A stretch of DNA of 64,000 bases from Halorussus vallis (GCF_024138165.1 NZ_CP100000.1:2108001-2172000), one strand, 5' to 3'. Counted from the stretch's first letter, positions 50,344-59,271 are shown. The notes: generated by a model from the letters alone, not told the origin. Program-made: numbers and translations.

Positions 50344-50661
50344 GGACGTTCGTCCCGACGTTTCGTAGTAACTACCATAAGTTTCGCGTATCCGGGCGCG
50401 CCCGGAGAGACTTCGTCCGGCGGTTTCGGAACGATGTCGGGGAGCAGCTACAGAATCCATCTGATTCGCGACACATCCGACCCGACGGGACGGTCCGTCC
50501 GGAGATACTCAGTTAAGCGGACATTTTCGCCCCGGCGGCGCACTTTTCCGGTATATATACTCGTCTCGACGGCCGGCCGTGGCCCATTCAGTCTGCCAGT
50601 TTCACTTTCACTTTGGTGTTAACGGGGATTTATATGTGGAGGGGCACAAGGCAGGAATACG
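50344..50661. promoter_or_regulatory. 318-bp divergent intergenic region with two radA promoter candidates
   Basis: No gene seen. It contains TATATATA at 50552-50559, which would give a leader of about 80 bases, and TTTATATG at 50629-50636, about 26-33 bases before the radA ATG, giving a leaderless or near-leaderless mRNA. Two starts could allow constitutive and damage-induced expression; this is inference. Confidence 0.5.
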
Positions 50662-51693
50662 ATGCCAGACGAAGACCTCGAAGAACTCCCAGGCGTCGGC
50701 CCCGCCACGGCCGAGAAGCTCCACGAAGCAGGTTTCGACTCCTATCCCAGTCTCGCGGTCGCCAGCCCCGGCGAACTCTCCAACACCGCAGACGTCGGCG
50801 AGTCGACCGCCGCCGACATCGTCCAGGCCGCCCGGAAGGCCGCCGACGTCGGCGGCTTCGAAACCGGTTCCGCGGTGCTCGAACGCCGCGAGCAGATCGG
50901 TAAGCTCAGCTGGAAGATCGACGAAGTCGACGACCTGCTCGGCGGCGGCGTCGAAACCCAGTCGATCACCGAGGTGTACGGCGAGTTCGGTGCCGGCAAG
51001 TCCCAGGTCACCCACCAGCTCGCGGTCAACGTCCAGCTTCCCCGCGAACACGGCGGCCTCGGCGGCAGCGCCATCTTCGTCGACAGTGAGGACACGTTCC
51101 GGCCCGAGCGCATCGACGACATGGTCCGCGGCCTTCCCCACGAGTCGCTCCAGGCCGCGATGGACGAGCGCGAGATCGAGGGCACGCCCGACGACGACGA
51201 GGCGATGGAACTGCTGATCGAGGACTTCCTCGACAAGATCCACGTCGCGAAGGCGTTCAACTCCAACCACCAGATGCTGCTGGCCGAGAAGGCCCAGGAA
51301 CTCGCGAGCGAGCACGCCGAGAGCGAGTGGCCCGTCCGCATCCTCTGCGTCGACTCGCTCACCGCTCACTTCCGCGCCGAGTACGTCGGCCGTGGTGAAC
51401 TCGCCGAGCGCCAGCAGAAACTCAACAAACACCTCCACGACCTCGACAAGGTCGGCAACCTCCACAACGTCGCGGTGCTGGTGACCAACCAGGTCGCCTC
51501 GAACCCCGACTCGTTCTTCGGCGACCCGACCCAGCCCATCGGCGGCAACATTCTGGGCCACAAGTCCACCTTCCGTATCTACCTTCGCAAGTCGAAGGGC
51601 GACAAGCGCATCGTCCGACTGGTCGACGCGCCGAACCTCGCCGACGGCGAGGCGGTCATGCGCGTCCAGGACGGCGGTCTGAAGCCCGAGTAG
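50662..51693 (+). CDS. radA: RadA recombinase
   Basis: 343 residues, archaeal RecA/Rad51 homologue; pairs homologous DNA strands in repair. An N-terminal helix-hairpin-helix domain ([20 protein letters not shown]) precedes Walker [10 protein letters not shown] (about residue 107), Walker [15 protein letters not shown]1 [30 protein letters not shown], and the C-terminal [20 protein letters not shown]. No intein is present in the Walker A or other common insertion sites. Immediately downstream of a TATA box; the next gene is unrelated. Confidence 0.98.
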   Translation: MPDEDLEELPGVGPATAEKLHEAGFDSYPSLAVASPGELSNTADVGESTAADIVQAARKAADVGGFETGSAVLERREQIGKLSWKIDEVDDLLGGGVETQSITEVYGEFGAGKSQVTHQLAVNVQLPREHGGLGGSAIFVDSEDTFRPERIDDMVRGLPHESLQAAMDEREIEGTPDDDEAMELLIEDFLDKIHVAKAFNSNHQMLLAEKAQELASEHAESEWPVRILCVDSLTAHFRAEYVGRGELAERQQKLNKHLHDLDKVGNLHNVAVLVTNQVASNPDSFFGDPTQPIGGNILGHKSTFRIYLRKSKGDKRIVRLVDAPNLADGEAVMRVQDGGLKPE

Positions 51694-51747
51694 TCGGAAC
51701 GCATCGGCCCGCAGCCTTTTCGCCGACACTCCCTAGCCTCGTAGGGA

Positions 51748-52746
51748 ATGCGTGCACGCACCGGCTTCGCCGTCGTGCTCACGGCCGTTCTGGTCGCGCT
51801 GTCGGCGCTCGTCGTCCGACCCTTCCTGAGCTACGTCCTCGCGGCGATACTGCTGGCGTTCGTCCTCCACCCGGTCCAGGAGCGACTGGAACCCCGCGTC
51901 GGCCCGCGAACGTCGGCGCTCGCGCTCGTCTGTCTCGCTATCGCGGTCGTCGTCGTGCCGACCGGTCTGTCCCTCCGGACCGCACTCGAACAGGTCGGCG
52001 ACGTGCCGACGAGCGTCGCGGAACTCCCGGCGTTCCGGTCGCTCGAACGACTGCTCCGGCGAACGCTCGGCGTCGACGTCCAGATCGGGGTCGCGCTTCG
52101 GGGGCTTCTCGACCGGTTCACCGCCGCCGTCGGCGACCGGGCGTCGCGGCTGGTTCGGTCGGGGTTCCACGCCTTCCTCGGCGGCCTCCTGCTGTTGTTC
52201 CTGCTCTACTACCTGCTCGTGGACGGCGAGCGGTTCGTCGGGTGGGCGAAACACGTCACACCGCTCCCCCGCTCGGTCCAGGACGAACTGTACGCCGAGG
52301 CCGAGCGGACCACCTGGGCGGTGCTGAAGGGTCACGTCTTCGTCGCCGTCGTCCAGGGGTTCGTCTCGGGAATCGGCCTGTTCGTCGCGGGCGTTCCGGA
52401 CGCGATCTTCTGGACGGTCGTGATGATGTTTCTGGCGATGGTGCCGATAATCGGCGTCGCACCCGTGCTGGGCGGGGCGACCCTCTACCTGCTGTCCCAG
52501 AGCCGACCGCTCGCGGCCGTGCTGATGGTCGTCTACGGCATGACCGTGGTCGCGATCACCGACGACTACCTTCGGGCGCTGGTCGTCGACAAGGAGTCGT
52601 CGCTCCACTCGGCCACCGTCCTGCTCGGCGTGTTCGGCGCGGCCTACCTCTTCGGCGCCGTCGGCCTGTTCGTCGGGCCGATACTGCTCGGCCTCTCGAA
52701 GGCGACCATCGAGGTGTTCAGCGACTACTACGACCTGGCGGGGTGA
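51748..52746 (+). CDS. AI-2E-family transporter
   Basis: 332 residues with about seven to eight helices: LVVRPFLSYVLAAILLAFVL near the start, LLLLFLLYYLLVDGERFV in the middle, VPIIGVAPVLGGATLYLL and FGAVGLFVGPILLGLSKATI near the end, in family order. Members export a variety of solutes or act as Na+/H+ antiporters; signalling by AI-2 is not implied. Starts 54 bases after radA, preceded by a small tcccta/taggga inverted repeat. Confidence 0.9.
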   Translation: MRARTGFAVVLTAVLVALSALVVRPFLSYVLAAILLAFVLHPVQERLEPRVGPRTSALALVCLAIAVVVVPTGLSLRTALEQVGDVPTSVAELPAFRSLERLLRRTLGVDVQIGVALRGLLDRFTAAVGDRASRLVRSGFHAFLGGLLLLFLLYYLLVDGERFVGWAKHVTPLPRSVQDELYAEAERTTWAVLKGHVFVAVVQGFVSGIGLFVAGVPDAIFWTVVMMFLAMVPIIGVAPVLGGATLYLLSQSRPLAAVLMVVYGMTVVAITDDYLRALVVDKESSLHSATVLLGVFGAAYLFGAVGLFVGPILLGLSKATIEVFSDYYDLAG

Positions 52747-52779
52747 GGGCGGGCCCGAGAGAAAAGCGGTTCGCCGCGT

Positions 52780-53208
52780 TCAGTCCTCGTCCTCTTCGGT
52801 CGTCGTCTTATCCAACTCCTTCTCGCCCTCGTAGATCTCCGCGCCGTCCTGGACGACCTTCTCGGCGAGCACCGCGCACTTCACCCGCATCGGGCTGATG
52901 TCCACCCCGAGCATGTCGATGACGTCGTCGCGGTCCATCTCGGCCATCTCCTCGACCGACATGCCTCGAAGCTTCTGGGAGAGCATGCTCGCGCTGGCCT
53001 GGCTGATGGCGCAACCGTCGCCGCGGAACGCCACGCGTTCGATGGTCTCTTCGTCCTCGTCGAGTTTCACGTCGATGGCGATCTCGTCGCCGCACATCGG
53101 GTTCTCGCCAGCGTGAGTGTAGGTCTTCTCGTCCAGTTCCCCGTAGTTGCGGGGGTTCTTGTAGTGATCGAGAATCTGCTGGCGATACATGTCCGAGCCC
53201 ATGGTCAT
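52780..53208 (-). CDS. sufU: SufU/IscU-type Fe-S scaffold or sulfur acceptor
   Basis: 142 residues from MTMGSDMYRQQILDHYKNPR. Cysteine ligands lie in NPMCGDEIAIDV, GDGCAISQASASMLSQKL and MRVKCAVLAEKV, with the Asp after the first Cys. The SufU-like insert between the second and third Cys (SVEEMAEMDRDDVIDMLG) is present. Receives sulfur from the cysteine desulfurase, whose gene (sufS) lies 3.3 kb away on the same strand. The start could also be the ATG at 53202. Confidence 0.9.
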   Translation of the reverse strand: MTMGSDMYRQQILDHYKNPRNYGELDEKTYTHAGENPMCGDEIAIDVKLDEDEETIERVAFRGDGCAISQASASMLSQKLRGMSVEEMAEMDRDDVIDMLGVDISPMRVKCAVLAEKVVQDGAEIYEGEKELDKTTTEEDED

Positions 53209-53288
53209 CTTGGTTCGGGCTAGGCGAGTGTTCGGTAAAAGGATTCCGTCGAGAAACGCGGCGGAGACGGACGAAAGACGGGACGAAC

Positions 53289-53735
53289 TCAGACGACGTA
53301 GCCGATGAGTGCGGCGTCGAGCACCAGCAGGAGTGCGACCAGCGAACTCGTCCGGAACGCCATCTTGAGCCGGGTCGGCAGTTCCGCGAGGGTCGCGTTC
53401 CGGGCGTTCTTCGTCTCCCACCACGCCCAGAGGCTGGTGAGCGCGAACAGGCCGTACAGCGTCATCATGGCGACGATGGCGGTGCCGCGGTCGCCCGGCG
53501 GGAGTTCGTTGTCGTAGAGTCGCCACAGCGCCGCGCCGCCGGACGCGCCCATCACCAAGATACCGCTGAAGGCGAACCACTTCAGCGAGTCGAGCACGTC
53601 GAGCGCGAACTCGGGGTTGTCGTTGCGCCGCGCCGCCGGGATGACGAGCATCGCGGTGACGAGGTAGCCGCCGGTCCAGAGGACGGCCATCAGGACGTGG
53701 GCACTCATCGCGACCGCGAGAGTCCAATCTACCAT
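53289..53735 (-). CDS. CopD-like four-helix membrane protein
   Basis: 148 residues from MVDWTLAVAMSAHVLMAVLW. Four helices: TLAVAMSAHVLMAVLWTGGY with a His like the metal- or heme-binding His of CopD-type proteins, WFAFSGILVMGASGGAALW, TAIVAMMTLYGLFALTSLW and SSLVALLLVLDAALIGYV. Possible role in copper uptake or heme-linked membrane redox; inference. Upstream of sufU on the same strand, 80 bases apart. Confidence 0.8.
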   Translation of the reverse strand: MVDWTLAVAMSAHVLMAVLWTGGYLVTAMLVIPAARRNDNPEFALDVLDSLKWFAFSGILVMGASGGAALWRLYDNELPPGDRGTAIVAMMTLYGLFALTSLWAWWETKNARNATLAELPTRLKMAFRTSSLVALLLVLDAALIGYVV

Positions 53736-53843
53736 GCGCGGCTGTGCGGACGGCGGCGGTATAAAGCGGGTTGATTCAGTCCCGTGAGAGACGACACCAT
53801 CACCGATGTAACTGGAACCGACAGACAGCAGCGCCACGGTCAA

Positions 53844-53903
53844 CAGCACCACGCAGTCGACAGTACCGCTACGGCCGGCAGCACCACACAGTCGACAATA
53901 CCG
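53844..53903. repeat. Direct tandem duplication, period 35 bp
   Basis: Units starting at 53844 and 53879 share cagcaccac(g/a)cagtcgaca(g/a)taccgc, differing at two positions over the first 25 bases. It abuts the dispersed repeat copy that starts at 53905. Confidence 0.75.
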
Positions 53904-53904
53904 C

Positions 53905-54010
53905 GACTCACACGATGCAAGCGAGTACCCGCACCGCAACCGCCTCGGCCACAGACCTCCCCAACCGATTCCTTCGCGTCCCTCCGTGACGCTCAGTCAT
54001 CCCTCGCGCA
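53905..54010 (+). repeat. Dispersed repeat, single copy A
   Basis: About 106 bases matching the copy at 59461-59563 in the same orientation, with a three-base gap and scattered substitutions. Shared blocks are ctcacacgat, ccgcaccgc, cctcccca(a/g)ccga and ccctcgcgc. Intergenic and not protein-coding by composition. Confidence 0.8.
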
Positions 54011-54078
54011 GGATGGTCGCGGCACGAGGCCGCGATCAACCCGTGCGCGCCGAGTCGACGGTGGAGACGCGCGTCGCG

Positions 54079-55344
54079 TCAGGTCGCCGCGTTCTCCGAC
54101 CGCTCGGTCGCCAGCCCGTACTTCGCGGGGTCGATCTCCTCGACCGACGGGACGCCCCGGAGGAGCGGGTGGGCCAACCAGAAGGCCGTCACGAACAGGA
54201 ACCCGACACCTGCGGCGGCGACCACGGCGGTGGGCGACCAGAGGTCCCCGGCCGCGCCGCCGAGCAACGACCCGAACGGCGCCGCAGCGGTCGAGACGCT
54301 CATCCCGACCGACGACACCCGCCCGAGCAAGTCGTCCGGGACGACCGACTGCTTGAACGCCGCGAAGACGACGTTCGTGACGCCGACGGGAATCCACGCG
54401 AAGAAGAACAGCGCGGCGGTGCCGAGCGTCCACGGACTCGCCAGCGCGGCCAGCCAGAGCGACCCGCCGATTCCGAACCCGACCGTCGAGAGCGCGAACA
54501 GCGAGTAGCGCTTCATCGGCGAGGCGACCAGCGCCCCGACCAGGATGCCGCCCGTCACGGCCGCCAGCAGGAGGCCGTAGGTTTCGGCACCGCCGCGGGC
54601 CTCGGCGAACGCCGGCAGGACCGCCATCGCGGCCCCGATGGTGAAGTTGACGACGACCGACCCGGCCATCACGGGGACGAGGATGGTCCCGCGGACGTAG
54701 TCGACGCCCTCGCGGAGTTTCGCGAGATAGTCGGCCAGCGCCGCGGCGTCTTCGTCTCGCTCGGCGCGGTCGGCCTCCGGGACCCCCGCAAGCGCGAACA
54801 GTCCGGCCGCGGCGGCGAACGTCACCGAGTCGATGGCGTAAATGGCGACCGCGCCGACCACCGCGACCAGCACGCCGCCCGCGGCGTTGAACGCGAGGTC
54901 GACACCCTGGTAGGCGAACGAGAACGCCGAGTTGGCGTCGACGAGTTCGTCGTCGTCGACGATTCGGGGAAGCGCGGCGGTCTCGGCCGGATAGACGAAC
55001 TGGTTGGCCAGCGAGAGCACCGGCATCACGACCAGCACGAGTCCGACCGTGAGGTGGCCGGTCAGCCACGCGAGCGGGACGACCAACACCAGCAGGGCCT
55101 GGACTATCTGGGAGGCGACGAGCGTCCGGCCGATTTGCCAGCGGTCGACAAGCGGGCCGGCCAGAAACTGGAGCGCCTGCGGAGCGAGCACCAGCGCACC
55201 CGCCAGTCCGGTGTAGAACGACGACCCGCCGAGTTCGAGCACCAGCCACATCGCCGCGACGTAGTAGAGGCTGTCGCCCGCGTTCGTGACGAGGCGGCCG
55301 GCGAACAGCCGACGGAAGGTGGGGTTACGGAGTACCGATTTCAT
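54079..55344 (-). CDS. MFS transporter (EntS/MFS_3-like)
   Basis: 421 residues, twelve helices. MKSVLRNPTFRRLFAGRLVT is the usual opening; GPLVDRWQIGRTLVASQ is the loop 2-3 motif, and QSVVPDDLLGRVSSVGMSVS late in the protein is typical of the EntS/MFS_3 branch of exporters. Substrate unknown. Reverse-strand TATA-like atattataaaca lies about 95-105 bases upstream, so the leader would be long. Confidence 0.9.
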   Translation of the reverse strand: MKSVLRNPTFRRLFAGRLVTNAGDSLYYVAAMWLVLELGGSSFYTGLAGALVLAPQALQFLAGPLVDRWQIGRTLVASQIVQALLVLVVPLAWLTGHLTVGLVLVVMPVLSLANQFVYPAETAALPRIVDDDELVDANSAFSFAYQGVDLAFNAAGGVLVAVVGAVAIYAIDSVTFAAAAGLFALAGVPEADRAERDEDAAALADYLAKLREGVDYVRGTILVPVMAGSVVVNFTIGAAMAVLPAFAEARGGAETYGLLLAAVTGGILVGALVASPMKRYSLFALSTVGFGIGGSLWLAALASPWTLGTAALFFFAWIPVGVTNVVFAAFKQSVVPDDLLGRVSSVGMSVSTAAAPFGSLLGGAAGDLWSPTAVVAAAGVGFLFVTAFWLAHPLLRGVPSVEEIDPAKYGLATERSENAAT

Positions 55345-55462
55345 GGAGGACGGAAGGAGTTCCCGTCAAAAAGGTGTTCGCAGAAATACACTTCTGTCGG
55401 CGAGCGAAGCGAACGTCGTTTCTGTTGAGATGTTTATAATATGACGACGCAAACCGGCTCGG

Positions 55463-55579
55463 TCAGCCCCGAAACGCCCGGACGTAGAGGTACAGCAGTA
55501 CTGCCACGGTCGCAACGAGGGCGAGGAGGACGCCGACGGCGAGGAGCCAACCGTACCAGGGAGACGCTTGCGCGGACAT
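55463..55579 (-). CDS. Tiny single-helix membrane protein, 38 aa
   Basis: MSAQASPWYGWLLAVGVLLA then LVATVAVLLYLYVRAFRG. One membrane helix with a short polar N terminus and a basic C terminus. Short haloarchaeal proteins of this shape recur. It lies 54 bases after the HD gene start on the same strand, so it may share its transcript. Confidence 0.65.
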   Translation of the reverse strand: MSAQASPWYGWLLAVGVLLALVATVAVLLYLYVRAFRG

Positions 55580-55633
55580 CGGGTCGAAAGAGAGGCCGAA
55601 CCGTCGTAACTGTTCGGCGGCAGGAACGTCTCG

Positions 55634-56266
55634 TCAGGCGTCGCCCGCGACCTCTCGCTCGAAGCGGTCGGCGAACTCGCGGACGTACTCGGCCCGCCCT
55701 GCCGCGAGTTCGCGGCCCACGTCGGTGTACATCCGGTCGGGGAGGTCAAGTAGCTTCTTGTGAATGTGGTTAAACTGGGTCGCGCCGGCCGCGGAGTCGT
55801 CGGCGGCCGGCGGTAGGTCGGGGTCGTGCATCGGCGAGCAGAGTTCGCCGCCGTAGGCGAAACACCGGGCGACGCCGACCGCGCCCAGCGCGTCCAGGTT
55901 GTCGGCGTCCGAGAGGAGTTTCGCTTCGAGCGTCCGGGGTTCGACGTCGTTCGAGTAGCGGTGGGCGCGGATGCAGTGTCGGACCGCCTCGATGGTTTCG
56001 GCGTTCGCGCCGAGGTCAGCCAGAATCTCGGCCGCCTCGCTCGCGCCCCACTCGGCGTGGTCCGCGATTTCGCCGCGGTCTTCCTTCCCTCGGCCGACGT
56101 CGTGGAGCCAGACCACCGCGAACAGCACGTTCTCGTCGACCGGGTCGTCGCAGTCGGCCGCCAGCGTCTCGGCGAGGCGGGCGACCCGCCGGACGTGCTG
56201 CCAGTCGTGGGCCGGCGAAACTCCTCCGAAGTACGTCCGGGCGCGCTCTCGGACTTCGTCTTGCAT
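55634..56266 (-). CDS. HD-domain metal-dependent phosphohydrolase
   Basis: 210 residues from MQDEVRERARTYFGGVSPAH. The HD fold has HDWQHVRRVARLAETLAAD, VVWLHDVGRGKEDRGEIADH and AKLLSDADNLDALGAVGVAR, i.e. H...HD...D. GATQFNHIHKKLLDLPDRMY is typical of YedJ-like members, which hydrolyse nucleotides. Different subfamily from the enzyme at 12282. Confidence 0.9.
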   Translation of the reverse strand: MQDEVRERARTYFGGVSPAHDWQHVRRVARLAETLAADCDDPVDENVLFAVVWLHDVGRGKEDRGEIADHAEWGASEAAEILADLGANAETIEAVRHCIRAHRYSNDVEPRTLEAKLLSDADNLDALGAVGVARCFAYGGELCSPMHDPDLPPAADDSAAGATQFNHIHKKLLDLPDRMYTDVGRELAAGRAEYVREFADRFEREVAGDA

Positions 56267-56474
56267 GGGAGAGCCGACCGGCGAAACTGTCAAAAGCGTG
56301 TCGGAGGTCGAGTGGTGGTAAGCGACGGAAGCAGATTCGGGTCACGGCGTGCGCTGGCTTGCGGTTACTCATCGTCATCGGGAGTAGCTAGCTGCCCCGT
56401 CTCCTCGTCTAACTCACAGCGATACGGAACGGGGTAAAGACCACGACGAAGTGAAGATACGCCCGAGAACGCGC

Positions 56475-57719
56475 TCAGGCGAAAATCTGCCGAGCGTCGT
56501 CCAGACCCTCGACGAGCGCGTCGATTTCGTCGGTCGTGTTGTAGAGGTAAAACGACGCGCGGGCCGACGCCGCGACGCCGAGTTTGTCGTGGAGCGGCTG
56601 GGTGCAGTGGTCGCCCGCCCGGATGGCGACCGCGTGGTCGTTGAGGATGGACGCGAGGTCGTGGGCGTGGACGCCGTCGAGGTTGAATCCGACCAGGCCG
56701 CCGCGCTCGGTGGGGTCGGTGGGACCGTAGATTTCGATGTCGCCGAACTCGGCCAGGCGGTCGAGGGCGTACTCGGTCAGAGCCTCCTCGTGGCGCTGGA
56801 TTTTGTCCAGTCCGATGTCGTCGGTGTAGTCTGCGGCCTCGGCGAACGCGATTCCTTGTGCGATGGAGGGCGTGCCGGCCTCGAACTTCCACGGCAGGTC
56901 GTTCCAGGTCGACTCCTCGTAGGTGACCTTCCGAATCATGTCGCCGCCGTAGAGGTACGGCTCCATCTCCTCGAGAATCTCCTCCTTACCGTAGAGGCCG
57001 CCGATGCCGGTCGGGCCGGCCATCTTGTGGCCAGAGAAGGCGTAGAAGTCGACGTCGAGGTCCTTCACGTCCACGGGGCGGTTCGGCACCGCCTGCGCGC
57101 CGTCGCCGAAGATGAGCGCGTCGTGGTCGTGGGCGATGTCGGCCAGTTCGGCGATGGGGTTGACGGTGCCCAGCGAGTTCGAGACGTGGACCGCGCTCAC
57201 CAGTTTCGTGTCGTCGGTGATCAGTTCCTTCGCGGCCTCCATGTCGAGGTGGCCCTCGTCGGTGACGGGGATGTACTTCACGTCCGCGCCGGTCTTCTTG
57301 GCCGTCTGCTGCCAGGTGACCAGCGAGGCGTGGTGCTCCATCTCGGTGAGGACGACCTCGTCGCCGGGACCGAGTTCGTTCAGGCCCCACGAGTAGGCGA
57401 CCAGGTTCTCGGCCTCGGTGGTGTTCTTCGTGAACACCATCTCCTCGCGGCCGTCGGCGCCGACGAAGTCGGCGATGGTGTCGTGGGCCTCCTCGTAGGC
57501 GATGGAGGCCTCCTGGCTCAACTGGTGGATGCCCCGGTGGACGTTGGCGTTGTACTCGTAGTAGTACTCGCTGATGGCCTCGACGACCCGCTTGGGGGTC
57601 TGGGTCGTCGCGGCGTTGTCGAGGTAGACGACCTGTTGGCCGTCGAACTCCCGCTGGAGCACGGGGAAGTCCTCCCGTATGCGCTCGACGTCGAGCGCGT
57701 CCGATTTCTGAATTCCCAT
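56475..57719 (-). CDS. sufS: Cysteine desulfurase SufS
   Basis: 414 residues, PLP enzyme that mobilises sulfur from cysteine. VVYLDNAATTQTPKRVVEAI at the start, PLP-binding His in MEHHASLVTWQ, Lys232 in AFSGHKMAGPTGIG and active Cys372 in IRAGDHCTQPLHDK, the short-loop position of class II (SufS) enzymes. Partner of the sufU product. A 257-base divergent gap with several hairpins lies upstream, and a 7-bp inverted repeat (57737-57743 / 57751-57757) sits just before the start. Confidence 0.96.
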   Translation of the reverse strand: MGIQKSDALDVERIREDFPVLQREFDGQQVVYLDNAATTQTPKRVVEAISEYYYEYNANVHRGIHQLSQEASIAYEEAHDTIADFVGADGREEMVFTKNTTEAENLVAYSWGLNELGPGDEVVLTEMEHHASLVTWQQTAKKTGADVKYIPVTDEGHLDMEAAKELITDDTKLVSAVHVSNSLGTVNPIAELADIAHDHDALIFGDGAQAVPNRPVDVKDLDVDFYAFSGHKMAGPTGIGGLYGKEEILEEMEPYLYGGDMIRKVTYEESTWNDLPWKFEAGTPSIAQGIAFAEAADYTDDIGLDKIQRHEEALTEYALDRLAEFGDIEIYGPTDPTERGGLVGFNLDGVHAHDLASILNDHAVAIRAGDHCTQPLHDKLGVAASARASFYLYNTTDEIDALVEGLDDARQIFA

Positions 57720-57770
57720 TAGGCCGACCTAAGAGTCGAAGGATGAACATTCCTTCGGTCCGAGCGCCCT

Positions 57771-57824
57771 CGCGTAACCGCGAGTGGTTACGCGGCGCCT
57801 CGGCACCGTGCCGAGACGCCGCGT
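57771..57824. repeat. Two adjacent inverted repeats between divergent genes
   Basis: First repeat: 9-bp arms 57771-57779 and 57786-57794. Second: 17-bp arms 57790-57806 and 57808-57824 with one mismatch and a one-base spacer. They overlap by five bases, so only one can fold at a time. Confidence 0.75.
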
Positions 57825-57901
57825 CGAGGTGCTAGGTTGAAGCGCCGCGACGGACCGGGTAACTCCGCCCGGGTGATTCCTCCTCGAACCTCGAAACGCG
57901 A

Positions 57902-57938
57902 GGCCCGCGCCGACCGCGGGCCGCGGTCGGCGCGGGCC
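57902..57938. repeat. 18-bp inverted repeat between divergent genes
   Basis: Perfect arms 57902-57919 and 57921-57938 with a one-base spacer, 39 bases upstream of the start at 57977 and on the far side of the sufS promoter region. As both flanking genes point away from it, it cannot be a terminator of either. Confidence 0.9.
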
Positions 57939-57976
57939 GGGAACGTCGTTAAGAGCCTGGGCCCCTTTCGGGCGGT

Positions 57977-58195
57977 ATGGTCTCGAAACGCCGACTCGCC
58001 GCGAGTCTCCTCCTGCTCGGACTGGCGTTCGTCGGGGCGTTCCACGCCGTCGCGGCGTTCGTCTACGACACCGGACTCGCGCCGGTCGGCGTCGGAATCG
58101 TGGGCGTCTCGATGCTGAGCCTCATCGTCGTGAACCTGCCGATGCTCGGGGAGGGCGACGGCTCCGAGAGCGACGAGACGGACCGCGAGAACTGA
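57977..58195 (+). CDS. Small two-helix membrane protein, 72 aa
   Basis: MVSKRRLAASLLLLGLAFVG begins helix one, LAPVGVGIVGVSMLSLIVVN is helix two, and the tail is acidic (GDGSESDETDREN). Positive N terminus and acidic C terminus suggest both ends cytoplasmic. No family recognised. Convergent with the DUF424 gene. Confidence 0.75.
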   Translation: MVSKRRLAASLLLLGLAFVGAFHAVAAFVYDTGLAPVGVGIVGVSMLSLIVVNLPMLGEGDGSESDETDREN

Positions 58196-58228
58196 GAGCC
58201 GGAGCCAGGCTTCGAACTCGCCCGACGC

Positions 58229-58519
58229 CTACATCCGGAGGAACTGGGCGTGGCGCGTCGACTCGACGTCGAGGACGTTCGCCTCGTCGACGAATCCCTC
58301 GCGAACCGCGAGGTCGACCGCCTCGGTGCCGACGATGTTTGCGACCGACGCCCGGGCGAGGCTGTCGGCGACCGCGCTCTCGTCGACGGACTCGCCGCCG
58401 TAGAACTCCTCGGTGACCGTCAGCGAGATGGCGCCCTCCTCGAACGTCTCGCCGAGCACGTCGTCGTCGCAGACTGCCACGAGCAACCCCTCGTCGGTCT
58501 GGCGTTCGTTGAGTATCAT
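58229..58519 (-). CDS. DUF424 protein
   Basis: 96 residues from MILNERQTDEGLLVAVCDDD. Family pattern: LGETFEEGAISLTVTEEFYG, then SVANIVGTEAVDLAVREGFV. DUF424 proteins are short archaeal proteins often found with translation genes and their role is not established. The start overlaps the TPR gene stop by four bases, so they are coupled. Confidence 0.9.
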   Translation of the reverse strand: MILNERQTDEGLLVAVCDDDVLGETFEEGAISLTVTEEFYGGESVDESAVADSLARASVANIVGTEAVDLAVREGFVDEANVLDVESTRHAQFLRM

Positions 58520-59271
58520 CGATTCCCGTGCTGTTGGACGAGTTCCTCCTCGGCGGCCTCGCGCATCCGTTCGGCCTCCTCGGCGACCTCCTCGGCCTCG
58601 TCGTACTCGCCGACCTCTTCGAGCGCGCGGGCCTTCTCTTCGAGCACCTGGGCGTTGCGCAGGCCGAGTCGAATCGCGTTGTCGATGCTGTTGAGCGCGT
58701 CCTCCGAGAGGCCCCGCTCCAGCAGGAAGAACCCGCGGTTGAACCACGCTTCGGCGAAGCGCTCGTCTATCTCGACGGCGCGTTCGGCATGTTCGAGCGC
58801 CTGTTCGCTCCGGCCGGACTCCCAGAGCGCGTAGGCGAGGTTGGTCTCGGCGGTGGCGGCGTGCTCGCTATCGTCGTCGATACGAAGCCCTTCCTGGTAC
58901 GCGCCGATGGCCTCGTCCCACTCTTCGAGTTGGGAGTGGGCCGCGCCCTTGTTCACCCAGGCCTCCTGTTCGAGTTTGCTCCCCTCGTCGGCGAAGTAGG
59001 CGGTCCGCTCGAAGGTGTCGGCGGCCTGCTCGTAGCGGTTGATGCTCATGTAGTTCAGCCCCACGTCGAGCAGTTCCTCGGCGTCGACGGCGTCGTTCGA
59101 GACGTTCTGCTCGTCGAGCAGGTCGGCGACGACCCGCGAGTCGACGGGGTCGACCTTGTCGGGGTCGACGTCGAGTTCGGGCGGGTCGAGGTCGAACTCC
59201 TCGTAGGGGTCGTCGAAACCGTCGCCCTCCGAGAAGCGGTGGGGACGGTCCTCGTCCTTCGGGTCGGTCAT
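58516..59271 (-). CDS. TPR-repeat protein
   Basis: 251 residues. An acidic N-terminal region (EFDLDPPELDVDPDKVDPVD) is followed by about five tetratricopeptide repeats: LLDVGLNYMSINRYEQAADT, WVNKGAAHSQLEEWDEAIGA, NLAYALWESGRSEQALEHAE, WFNRGFFLLERGLSEDALNS and an acidic last helix. A soluble protein-interaction scaffold, coupled to DUF424. Confidence 0.9.
   Translation of the reverse strand: MTDPKDEDRPHRFSEGDGFDDPYEEFDLDPPELDVDPDKVDPVDSRVVADLLDEQNVSNDAVDAEELLDVGLNYMSINRYEQAADTFERTAYFADEGSKLEQEAWVNKGAAHSQLEEWDEAIGAYQEGLRIDDDSEHAATAETNLAYALWESGRSEQALEHAERAVEIDERFAEAWFNRGFFLLERGLSEDALNSIDNAIRLGLRNAQVLEEKARALEEVGEYDEAEEVAEEAERMREAAEEELVQQHGNR

Larger units (their letters stand above)
53736..54078. 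other. 343-bp gene-free gap with tandem and dispersed repeats
   Basis: Between the 5' end of the CopD-like gene and the 3' end of the MFS gene. It contains a 35-bp tandem duplication (from 53844) and one copy of a dispersed repeat (53905-54010). No reading frame has coding character. Confidence 0.7.

Noticed and set aside
56365-56447. Possible short reverse gene ending CELDEETGQLATPDDDE
   Set aside because: The tail looks protein-like, but there is no credible start codon in frame. Kept as a note only; it might be a remnant or the end of an unrecognised gene.
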